From: Plantactinospora sp. BC1
GTDB taxonomy: Bacteria; Actinomycetota; Actinomycetes; Mycobacteriales; Micromonosporaceae
DNA: 64,000 nt
Direction: 5' to 3'
Assembly: GCF_003030345.1 (NCBI RefSeq)
Contig: NZ_CP028158.1
Coordinates: 4,588,001-4,652,000 of the forward strand
The notes beneath the pieces are model-generated. The model searched no databases and had not been told where the DNA came from. It saw only the letters and a list, made by a program, of their open reading frames with translations. Within the stretch, counting starts at the first letter, position 1; each line of letters begins with the position of its first letter. Below are positions 53,288 through 61,002 of this stretch, piece by piece. A program made the translations under genes and the position numbers.

Positions 53288-56140
53288 ATGACGGTTCCGA
53301 AGTTCCCCCCGACGCCCGCTCCGAAGCCTCCCAGATCGATGTCCCGGCGCCTCGGCGGGGCAGCTGTCGCCCTGCTGCTCGCCCCGCTGCCGCTGCTGCC
53401 CGGCGCCCCGGCCGCCGCCCACCCGGGCAAGCCGCCGACCCCGGCCGGATGCAGCCAGGACCCGTCCGCCCGGCTCACCGGGGTACCGAGCCCGGAGCGG
53501 CACCTCGGCTTCCCGCTCGGCCTCGGCCAGCAGCGGGTGGTCACCGACGACGAGATCCGCTCGTACCTCGGTGCCGTCGACGCCGCCTCCGACCGGGTCG
53601 TCACCGGCAACGTCGGCAACAGCGTGCTCGGCCAGTCGATGCCGTACGCGATCGTCTCCGACCCCGGCCACCTGCGCCGGGGCGAGCTGGAGAAGATCGC
53701 CGAGAACATCCGCGATCTGCGCGACCCGCGCAGGCTGTCGGACCGGAAGGCGGCGGAGATCGCCGCGAAGGGCCCCGCGATCGTCTGGGTGACCGGCAAC
53801 GTGCACGGCGGCGAGAAGTCCGGCGGCGACGCCGCGCTGAAGACCCTCTACGAGCTGGCCGCCGGCCTCTCCTGTGAGGTACGCGAGCGCAACCGGAACC
53901 TCGTCACGATCATCGTGCCGACGCAGAACCCGGACGGCCGGGACGCCAGCCGCCGGCAGAACGAGTACGGCTTCGACCTGAACCGGGACTGGTTCTCCCG
54001 TACCCAGCCGGAGACCGACGCCAAGCTGGAGATGCTGCGCCGCTATCCGCCGCAGGTCTACGTCGACGCGCACGAGATGGGCGGCGACGAGTACTTCTTC
54101 CCGCCGAACGCGGACCCGATCCACCACGAGATCTCCGACGAGGCGGTCGACTGGATCAACCGGATCGGCGCGGCCAACGCCGAGGGCTTCGGCTACAACG
54201 GCGCCTGCACCGAGACGGTCACCAGCGAGTGCTACTTCAACTACGACACCTACGACATGTTCTTCATGGGGTACGGCGACACGGTGCCGGCCACCGGCTT
54301 CGGCGCCGCCGGGATGACGTACGAGAAGGGCAGCTCCTCGGCGGTCCAGGACCGGGTGCAGCAGCAGTTCAACACCCAGTGGGCAACCGTCGGCTGGGCC
54401 TCGGAGAACCGGCGGGAGATCCTGTCGGACTACTTCCGGATCTGGTCCGACGCCCTGGCCGAGGGTCGGGCCGGCAAGCTCCAGCCGAACGAGGTCGTGC
54501 AGCCGACCAACGAGGTCCAGTTCCCGGTGCCGGACATCACCGTCCGGTCGTACTTCCTGCTGCCGAACCGGCAGCTCGGCGACGTACGCCAGCTCGTCGA
54601 GCGGCTGCGCCGGATGGACGTCGAGGTGTACCGGCTGACCAAGCCGGTGAAGGTGCCGAACGCGAAGATCTTCGGCGGCCGGTCGGCCCGGAACCACACC
54701 GTGCCGGCGGGCGCGTACTGGATCCCGATGGAGCAGCCGCAGAAGCACTGGATCCAGGCGATCCTGGGCGAGGACCCGTACGTCCCGTTCCCGTACTTCT
54801 ACGACGTCTCGTCCTGGAGCAACCCGCTGCTGATGGGCGTGGAGACGATCTACACCGGTGACCGGCTCTCGCCGCGGGCGGAACGGGTCCGCGGCATCGA
54901 CGGCGGGCGCGGCGGGTACGCGCCGAGGCACGGCTCGTACGCGTACCCGCTGGACTCGGCGGCGGCGGCCGAGCTGACCTTCAAGCTGCTCGGCGCGGGC
55001 GTCGAACTGCGCCGCGACCAGCGCAGCGGCGTCGTCACCCTGCCGGCGGCGGCCCTGACCGGCTCGCACGACCGGCTCGCCCGCTCCCTCGGGGTGACCC
55101 TGACCGCGAGCTGGCGCGGCGTCACCGGCACCCGGCTGGCCCTGCCCGACGTCGGCCTCTACGCCGGCACCGGCATCTCCACCACCTCCGGCTCGCACGG
55201 CGAGGCCCGGTACGTCCTCGGCGACCAGTGGGGCCTCGACCTCAAGCCGGTGAGCACGGCGGACATCAACGACAACACCGCCGCCTTCACCGGCCGGACC
55301 GTCCTGCTGGTGCCGGACGGCAGCAACCCGACCGGCGGCCTCACCGCCGCCGGCCAGGCCAACCTGCGGGCCTGGGTGGCGGCCGGCGGCACCTACGTCG
55401 GGCTGCGCAACCAGGGCACCCGGATGGCCCGCTCCGCCGGGCTCACCTCGACGGTCGAGCTGCCGAAGCCGACCGACTACACGGTGATCGGCTCGCACCT
55501 GCGGGTCGACGTCGACCGGAGCAGCCCGGTCGGGCTGGGCCGGCCGGCCGAGGACTTCGAGTTCAACAACAACGACTCGATCCTGTCGCCGAGCACCACG
55601 GGTAGGAACGTGCTGACGTACCCGGCCGACGGGCGGTTCTGGCTCAACGGCTTCACCGAGCACGCGGACGCGCTCAAGGGCACGGTCGCGCTGGTCGACG
55701 AGCCGACCGGGGCCGGCCGGGCCGTGCTGTTCGCGTTCAACCCGCTGTTCCGGGCGTACAACGAGAGCGGGCTGCACCTGGTCGCCAACGCGCTGCTGGC
55801 ACCGCGTACCGCCCCGGCGGTCGCGGCGTCCCCGGGTGCCCGGGCGGCGGCTCCGGCCGTACCCCCGGCGCGGGCCTCGGCCGCAGCGGCGCCGGCGGCG
55901 GAGAACCTGGGTGGTGAATGGCGGCCGATCTCCATCCGGGTCGCCGCGACCGACCTGGACCGGACCCGGGCGATCGTCGCCCGGCACACCGGCGACGCCC
56001 AGGTCGGCACGGCGGGCGGTACGGCGTACCTGACCATCCCCAACCCGGAGGGTCTGACGTCGGACGAGCACCCGTTCCTGCGTGAACTGGTACGCGAGAT
56101 CCGCGCGGCGGGCATTCCGCTGCGTTCCGTCGTCGGCTAG
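53288..56140 (+). CDS. Secreted M14 family zinc carboxypeptidase
   Basis: A 950-residue exported metallopeptidase. A signal peptide (about 17-44, SRRLGGAAVALLLAPLPLL) ends at PAAAH. The catalytic domain spans about 80-390. Zinc ligands are H173 and E176 (NVHGGEKSGG) and H262 (VDAHEMGG). The substrate-binding Asn/Arg pair is in FDLNRDW, and the catalytic Glu is E346 (MTYEKGSS). The remaining 550 residues are beta-rich domains with a late Ala/Pro linker near 850. It probably degrades peptides or cell-wall stems outside the cell. An ATG at 53339 is a less likely start. Confidence 0.9.
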   Translation: MTVPKFPPTPAPKPPRSMSRRLGGAAVALLLAPLPLLPGAPAAAHPGKPPTPAGCSQDPSARLTGVPSPERHLGFPLGLGQQRVVTDDEIRSYLGAVDAASDRVVTGNVGNSVLGQSMPYAIVSDPGHLRRGELEKIAENIRDLRDPRRLSDRKAAEIAAKGPAIVWVTGNVHGGEKSGGDAALKTLYELAAGLSCEVRERNRNLVTIIVPTQNPDGRDASRRQNEYGFDLNRDWFSRTQPETDAKLEMLRRYPPQVYVDAHEMGGDEYFFPPNADPIHHEISDEAVDWINRIGAANAEGFGYNGACTETVTSECYFNYDTYDMFFMGYGDTVPATGFGAAGMTYEKGSSSAVQDRVQQQFNTQWATVGWASENRREILSDYFRIWSDALAEGRAGKLQPNEVVQPTNEVQFPVPDITVRSYFLLPNRQLGDVRQLVERLRRMDVEVYRLTKPVKVPNAKIFGGRSARNHTVPAGAYWIPMEQPQKHWIQAILGEDPYVPFPYFYDVSSWSNPLLMGVETIYTGDRLSPRAERVRGIDGGRGGYAPRHGSYAYPLDSAAAAELTFKLLGAGVELRRDQRSGVVTLPAAALTGSHDRLARSLGVTLTASWRGVTGTRLALPDVGLYAGTGISTTSGSHGEARYVLGDQWGLDLKPVSTADINDNTAAFTGRTVLLVPDGSNPTGGLTAAGQANLRAWVAAGGTYVGLRNQGTRMARSAGLTSTVELPKPTDYTVIGSHLRVDVDRSSPVGLGRPAEDFEFNNNDSILSPSTTGRNVLTYPADGRFWLNGFTEHADALKGTVALVDEPTGAGRAVLFAFNPLFRAYNESGLHLVANALLAPRTAPAVAASPGARAAAPAVPPARASAAAAPAAENLGGEWRPISIRVAATDLDRTRAIVARHTGDAQVGTAGGTAYLTIPNPEGLTSDEHPFLRELVREIRAAGIPLRSVVG

Positions 56141-56157
56141 CGCACAGCGGTACGAAT

Positions 56158-56189
56158 GTGGAGGGTGGGAGACATCTCCCACCCTCCAC
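56158..56189 (+). terminator. Hairpin after the carboxypeptidase
   Basis: A 15-bp perfect stem (56158-56172 with 56175-56189), 18 bases after the stop. It is directly followed by palindromic repeat copy C. Confidence 0.75.
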
Positions 56190-56190
56190 T

Positions 56191-56240
56191 GACTGTCGAG
56201 CTGCCCCGTTTCTGCGCCCAGCTCGACAGCCTCCGCGCGT
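56191..56240 (+). repeat. Interspersed palindromic repeat, copy C (short form)
   Basis: The same arms as copies A and B (56191-56203 and 56219-56231, one mismatch), but with only one of the two internal 20-base units, so the loop is 15 bases. This is what deletion between the two direct repeats would give. The flanking TCTGCGC/CTCCGCGC parts still match. Confidence 0.78.
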
Positions 56241-56284
56241 CGGCTCGGCTCGCGCCGCACTCCCGGTGGCGGAAGCGCCAAGTC

Positions 56285-56339
56285 CAAGATTCTTGGAGAT
56301 CTATGGCGCGTGGTGAACCACAGATCACCAAGAATCTTG
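56285..56339. repeat. Nested inverted repeat, AT-rich for this genome
   Basis: 18-base arms (56285-56302 and 56322-56339, 17 of 18 paired) flank a 5-bp palindrome (GTGGT-GA-ACCAC, 56310-56321). Each outer arm also contains an odd-centred palindrome, CAAGATTCTTG or CAAGAATCTTG. It may be a small inverted-repeat element or a double operator. It lies in the 386-base gap between the carboxypeptidase and the acyl-CoA dehydrogenase. Confidence 0.65.
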
Positions 56340-56526
56340 AAGTACGCCGCGCACGGCGACGCGGAGGTCGGCTACGGCGACGTCCCTTCCCGGCGGCGCT
56401 CTCCGGCCGGCCTCGGCCCTCCCGGCGCAGCAGGTGGGGAGGGCTGTCGGGACTAGGTTACTGGCGGGTATGGTTCGGATATCCGGGGCGTGGGGCCGCC
56501 GGAGACGAGTGCCGGGGAGGGCCGCG

Positions 56527-57690
56527 GTGACCAGTGAGCCGTCGTTCGACGCATACCTGCTGCCTGAGGAGCACCAGGCGATCCGGGAGGCCGTCCGGGA
56601 GGTCTGCGACGCCAAGGTCGCGCCGAACGCGGCCGAGGCCGACGAGACCGGCGAGTTCCCGAAGGCGTCGTACGAGGCGCTGAGGGCCGCCGACTTCCAC
56701 GCCCCGCACATCCCCGAGGAGTACGGCGGAGCGGGCGCCGACGCGCTCGCCACCGCGATCGTGATCGAGGAGGTGGCCCGGGCCTGCGCCTCCTCCTCGC
56801 TGATCCCGGCCGTGAACAAGCTCGGCACCATGCCGCTGCTGCTGTCCGGCTCCGCGGAGCTGAAGCGGCGCTACCTGCCGCCGGTGGCCCGGGGCGAGGC
56901 GATGTTCTCGTACTGCCTCTCCGAGCCGGAGGCGGGCAGCGACGCCGCGTCGATGCTCACCCGGGCGGTCCGGGACGGCGACCACTACGTGCTCAACGGC
57001 GTCAAGCGGTGGATCACCAACGCCGGGGTGTCGGAGTACTACACCGTCTTCGCGGCGACCGACCCGGCGGCCCGCTCGCGCGGCATCTCCGCCTTCGTGG
57101 TGGAGAAGTCGGACCCGGGGGTCAGCTTCGGGGCGCCGGAGAAGAAGCTCGGCATCAAGGGCTCGCCGACCCGTGAGGTCTACCTCGACAACGTGCGGAT
57201 CCCGGCCGACCGCATGATCGGCGAACCGGGCAGCGGCTTCGGCACCGCCATGCAGACCCTGGACCACACCCGGGTCACCATCGCCGCCCAGGCGGTCGGG
57301 ATCGCCCAGGGCGCGCTGGACTACGCCAAGGGGTACGTGCGGGAGCGGCGGCAGTTCGGCAGGGCGGTCGCCGAGTTCCAGGGCGTGCAGTTCATGCTCG
57401 CCGACATGGGGATGAAGCTGGAGGCGGCCCGGCAGTTGACGTACGCGGCGGCCGGTAGGTCGGAGCGCGGCGACGCCGACCTGACCTACTTCGGTGCCGC
57501 CGCGAAGTGCTTCGCCTCGGATGCCGCGATGGAGATCACCACCGACGCGGTGCAGCTGCTCGGCGGGTACGGCTACACCCGGGACTACCCGGTCGAGCGG
57601 ATGATGCGGGACGCCAAGATCACCCAGATCTACGAGGGCACCAACCAGGTCCAGCGGATCGTGATGGCCCGCCAACTCCTCAAGGACTGA
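56527..57690 (+). CDS. Acyl-CoA dehydrogenase
   Basis: A 387-residue FAD enzyme that introduces the alpha-beta double bond in acyl-CoA. The FAD loop is YCLSEPEAGSDAASM, followed by LNGVKRWITNAG. The catalytic Glu is in IYEGTNQVQRIVMARQLL. Chain-length preference is unknown; its likeness to branched-chain AcdH types is an inference. GTG 56527 follows GGGAGGGCC; an upstream in-frame ATG would add non-conserved Arg-rich sequence. Confidence 0.92.
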   Translation: MTSEPSFDAYLLPEEHQAIREAVREVCDAKVAPNAAEADETGEFPKASYEALRAADFHAPHIPEEYGGAGADALATAIVIEEVARACASSSLIPAVNKLGTMPLLLSGSAELKRRYLPPVARGEAMFSYCLSEPEAGSDAASMLTRAVRDGDHYVLNGVKRWITNAGVSEYYTVFAATDPAARSRGISAFVVEKSDPGVSFGAPEKKLGIKGSPTREVYLDNVRIPADRMIGEPGSGFGTAMQTLDHTRVTIAAQAVGIAQGALDYAKGYVRERRQFGRAVAEFQGVQFMLADMGMKLEAARQLTYAAAGRSERGDADLTYFGAAAKCFASDAAMEITTDAVQLLGGYGYTRDYPVERMMRDAKITQIYEGTNQVQRIVMARQLLKD

Positions 57691-57773
57691 CCTCGGGTGC
57701 CAGCGCGGGCCGCTGCCACGCCACGGCCGCGCAACGCCGACCGGCGTGGATGGCCTGCGGATAGGATGGCCGC

Positions 57774-58334
57774 ATGAGTGCGGAGGCGTTCGGCAGGGCC
57801 CTGCCCGCCGTCGTCACGCTCGACGACCTGGCGGCCATGATCGCTGCCGACGAGCACGGCCATCGGTATGAGCTGAGCCCCGAGGGAGCCCTGTCGATCA
57901 TGCCGCCGCCCGATTCCGAGCATGCCGCGATCGCCAGCCGTCTCCTGGTCTGGCTCGCCATGGCGGGTTGGCCGGCCGAGCAGGTGCTCCAGGCCGCCGG
58001 CATCCGGATCCCGGGCCCCGACGGCGACGGCGGCCGGATCCCCGACCTCACGGTCTGGGCCCGTGCACAGCCACGGAGTGTCTGGCTGCCCCTGGCCGAC
58101 CTGGTTCTGGTGATCGAGATCGTGTCACCCGGCTCGGCGGTGATCGACGAGGTCGTCAAACGCCGCGAGTACGCGTACGCCGGGATCCCGCGCTACTGGA
58201 TGGTCGAGCGGGACGCGGCGCAGACGGTCACCCTGCACGTCCTCGGCCCGGACCGGACGTACGAGGTGGCGGCGAAGATGCCGTTGGCCTGGCTGTTGCA
58301 GACCGACCCGGCCGACCACCGGATCGGCGAGTGA
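57774..58334 (+). CDS. Uma2 family (PD-(D/E)XK nuclease-fold) protein
   Basis: A 186-residue member of the DUF820/Uma2 restriction-endonuclease fold. The acidic triad can be read as YELSPEG, RIPDLTVW and LVIEIVSPGS, then KRREYAYAGIPRYWMVE with the following lysine. Biological role unknown; the family is common in actinobacteria and cyanobacteria, often in many copies. TAGGAT (57762-57767) is 6 bases before ATG 57774, a clear leaderless promoter. No partner is nearby. Confidence 0.86.
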   Translation: MSAEAFGRALPAVVTLDDLAAMIAADEHGHRYELSPEGALSIMPPPDSEHAAIASRLLVWLAMAGWPAEQVLQAAGIRIPGPDGDGGRIPDLTVWARAQPRSVWLPLADLVLVIEIVSPGSAVIDEVVKRREYAYAGIPRYWMVERDAAQTVTLHVLGPDRTYEVAAKMPLAWLLQTDPADHRIGE

Positions 58335-58399
58335 CCTGTCGAGCGGCCGGTCGACAGCGCCGGTCCGTCGCGAGCGGGCGGTGGACGGTGCTGGGACCG

Positions 58400-59365
58400 T
58401 CAGCGGTCGCCGAGGCGGCGGGTCGCCCCGTCCAAGCCGTCGTCGTCCGGGCCGCCGGTGAACTGGGTGGTCTCGTCGGAGCGCCCGAACTGGGTGGTCT
58501 CGTCGCTGCCCGGCTGGCCGGATCGGGGTGCCGGAGCCGGCGGCGTCAGCGGGCTGAAGATGGGCGGCTGCGGCGGCGCGCCCACCGGCGGGCCGGAGAT
58601 CGGTGAGCCCGGTGGGCGCCCCAGATTGCCCGGCGCGGTCGGCTGACCGTACTGCGGTGCGCCCGTCGGGGCGTTGTACGGCGGTGCCGACGGCGTCTGC
58701 TGGTGCGGCCCGGCAGGGCCGTAGTTCGGCGGTACGGCGGGTCCGAAGTTCGGCGGTGCGGACTGGGCGTAGCTCGGGGCGACCGAGGGGCCGTAGTTCG
58801 GTGGGTGCGTCCCCGGGCCACCGGGCGGGAACTGCCCGGGCGGGAACTGTCCGCCGGACGGCATGGGGGTGCCGGGCGGGAACTGTCCGCCGGGCGGCAT
58901 CTGACCGGCCGGCGGGTGGGGTGCGAAGCCGGACTGGCCGGCGGCGCCGCGGTAGCCGGCCGCGGCGGGGCGGGGCGAGCGCCAGCGCTGCGGTACGAGC
59001 AGGGTCGCGCCGAGCAGCACGGCCAGCAGCGTGGCGAAGGCGCCGGACGGTGCGGTGAGGGCGAAGTCGACGCCGACGAAGGAGCGCGGCAGCAGGTCGA
59101 TCATCGACCCGAAATCGATCATGGACCAGAGTGCCATGACCATGAAGAGCAGGCCGGCGACCGCCGTACCGACCGGGGACCACCGGGGCAGCAGCAGCGC
59201 GGCGAGCAGCCCGGCCACGACCACGATCGCGATGAACCCGACGATCATGTCCCCGGTCTGCTCCCGGGAGATCCCACCGTTGAACCTGACCAGTCCGATC
59301 CCGGACAACACCCAGATGACCGGCGCGCTGACCAGCCCGAATACCAGCGATCCAAGGTGTCGCAC
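58400..59365 (-). CDS. Four-helix membrane protein with Pro/Gly tail and TTQF motifs
   Basis: A 321-residue protein. Four helices occupy residues 1-125 (MRHLGSLVFGLVSAPVIWVL). A long Pro/Gly/Gln low-complexity cytoplasmic tail follows. It ends with two DETTQF repeats (SDETTQFGRSDETTQF), similar to the ETTSVF phosphorylation motif of actinobacterial FHA proteins. GGGGAGG precedes ATG 59365. It is paralogous in its N-terminus with the next upstream gene, so the two form a duplicated membrane pair. Function unknown. Confidence 0.75.
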   Translation of the reverse strand: MRHLGSLVFGLVSAPVIWVLSGIGLVRFNGGISREQTGDMIVGFIAIVVVAGLLAALLLPRWSPVGTAVAGLLFMVMALWSMIDFGSMIDLLPRSFVGVDFALTAPSGAFATLLAVLLGATLLVPQRWRSPRPAAAGYRGAAGQSGFAPHPPAGQMPPGGQFPPGTPMPSGGQFPPGQFPPGGPGTHPPNYGPSVAPSYAQSAPPNFGPAVPPNYGPAGPHQQTPSAPPYNAPTGAPQYGQPTAPGNLGRPPGSPISGPPVGAPPQPPIFSPLTPPAPAPRSGQPGSDETTQFGRSDETTQFTGGPDDDGLDGATRRLGDR

Positions 59366-59474
59366 TGCAACCTCCCCAGCCGGGTGCCTCCCGGCACCGT
59401 ACCCGGGCCGGGCAACGCCGGTCCTCGGCGTGTCGGTCCGGGGCGGGTCGACCCGACGACCCGCCCCGGCATGG

Positions 59475-60137
59475 TCAGCCGGTCGTGCTGTCGGCCGCGT
59501 CGTCGCGCTTCGTCGCGGTCCGGGGCGGCGCCGACCACGGCGAGCCGGCGTCGCGGCGCGGCAGCGGCGGTAGCGGTTGCGTGTCCGGCTCCGGGTAACC
59601 CAGCGTCGGCGGCTTGATGTCGCGCTCCGGCGGGTTGTTCAGCAGGGACCAGTCGGTCGGGGTCGGCTCCTCCTCGTCGGCCGGGGTCGGTGCCGGGGCG
59701 GCGGCGACCGGGCCGGGCCAACGACGCCAGCGCTGGATGCTGAAGGTGGCCATCAGCAGCAGCAGGCCGACCAGGAACGTGGTGCCGTTGTCCAGCACCT
59801 GCACCAACGGCAGCGGGTCGCCGAACACCTTCCAGTTCGCCGGCACCGCGTCGCGCACGGTGAAGGGGTCGACGAACAGCCCGACGTACGGTGCCGCCAG
59901 CAGCAGGCCGGCGACGAGCGGACCCGCCGGGGAGAGTCGCAGGGTGCCGAGCAGGCCGAGCAGGATGCCCGCGACTCCGAGGTAGACGGCCCCCTGGATC
60001 AGGTTGGCCGTGTTGAAGGTACCGACTTCCTCCCAGCGGGTGACGGTGCGGGCGGACCCGTCCTGACCGAGCGCGATCAGGGCCCAGGTCAGTGGCGCCG
60101 CCACCACTCCGGCGAGGAAGCTCCAGAGATGTCGCAT
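59475..60137 (-). CDS. Four-helix membrane protein, paralogue
   Basis: A 220-residue protein that starts MRHLWSFLAGVVAAPLTWAL like its neighbour and has about four helices in the first 135 residues. The tail is acidic/Pro-rich (PADEEEPTPTDWSLLNNPPERD) and probably cytoplasmic. TACGGT lies 6 bases before ATG 60137, a leaderless promoter. It is upstream of the 58400 gene on the same strand with 109 bases between them. No function known. Confidence 0.75.
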   Translation of the reverse strand: MRHLWSFLAGVVAAPLTWALIALGQDGSARTVTRWEEVGTFNTANLIQGAVYLGVAGILLGLLGTLRLSPAGPLVAGLLLAAPYVGLFVDPFTVRDAVPANWKVFGDPLPLVQVLDNGTTFLVGLLLLMATFSIQRWRRWPGPVAAAPAPTPADEEEPTPTDWSLLNNPPERDIKPPTLGYPEPDTQPLPPLPRRDAGSPWSAPPRTATKRDDAADSTTG

Positions 60138-60293
60138 CCGCGCACCGTACCGTTTCGGAGGCCGCCCGGCAGCCTGCCCGGGCGCGTCTCGTATCGATCT
60201 TGCTGACTGTCACCGTGGGATGACCGGGTGACCCGGGTAACCGCCGTCACCGGCGAGGGCGGCGGCGCGGCGGGTCGCCGTACCGTTGCGGGC

Positions 60294-60830
60294 ATGACCG
60301 AGCAGCTCTCGCCGCCGGCCGGCAAGCCGACCTCGTACTCCCGGGTCACGCTGAGCCGGATCATGACGGCGGTCGACGTCAACCTCTACGGCACCGTGCA
60401 CGGCGGCGTGCTGATGAAGTTCGTCGACGACGTGGCCGGAGCGTCGGCGGCCCGGCACTCCGGCGGTACGGCGGTGACCGCCGCGATCGACGAGATCGTC
60501 TTCGCCGAGCCGGTCCGGGTCGGTGACCTGGTGCACGCCCACGCCCAGGTCAACTGGACCGGGCAGACCTCGATGGAGGTCGGGGTCCGGGTGGTCGCCG
60601 AGCGCTGGGACAGCGCCGAGGACGCCCCGATCCTGGTCGCCACCGCCTATCTGGTCTTCGTCGGGGTGGACGTGGCCGGCAACCCGCGCCCGGTCCGCCC
60701 GGTGCTGCCGGAGACCCCCACCGACGAGCGCCGGTTCCGCGAGGCGGAGATCCGCCGGGAGCACCGGCTGGCCAGGCGCAGGGCGATCCAGGCGCACCGG
60801 GGCGCCGGCGACTCCTCCGTCGCCGGCTGA
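60294..60830 (+). CDS. Acyl-CoA thioesterase, hotdog fold
   Basis: A 178-residue thioesterase of the YciA/BACH type. It has MTAVDVNLYGTVHGGVLMKFVDDVAG, where Asn/His and the following Asp form the active site. VNWTGQTSMEVGVRVVAE and a highly charged Arg-rich C-terminus follow. It hydrolyses acyl-CoA to free acid. TACCGT (60281-60286) is 7 bases before ATG 60294. A hairpin follows the stop. Confidence 0.88.
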   Translation: MTEQLSPPAGKPTSYSRVTLSRIMTAVDVNLYGTVHGGVLMKFVDDVAGASAARHSGGTAVTAAIDEIVFAEPVRVGDLVHAHAQVNWTGQTSMEVGVRVVAERWDSAEDAPILVATAYLVFVGVDVAGNPRPVRPVLPETPTDERRFREAEIRREHRLARRRAIQAHRGAGDSSVAG

Positions 60831-60861
60831 GCCGCCCCGGCGCCGGCCACCCCGGGGCGGC
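60831..60861 (+). terminator. Hairpin after the thioesterase
   Basis: A 10-bp perfect stem (60831-60840 with 60852-60861) starting right after the stop codon. The loop is 11 bases and GC-rich. Confidence 0.5.
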
Positions 60862-61002
60862 CCACATGATCCGGGGGCCGGACATGTGCGCCGGGCACGC
60901 GTACCGGCGCCGCCTGCCGGGCGGAGAATTGCGGGTCGGGTACGGCAGTATGGCGACCGGGTCCGGCACACCGGCGTGTCGGCCGTAGGGAGGGGCAGGA
61001 CC

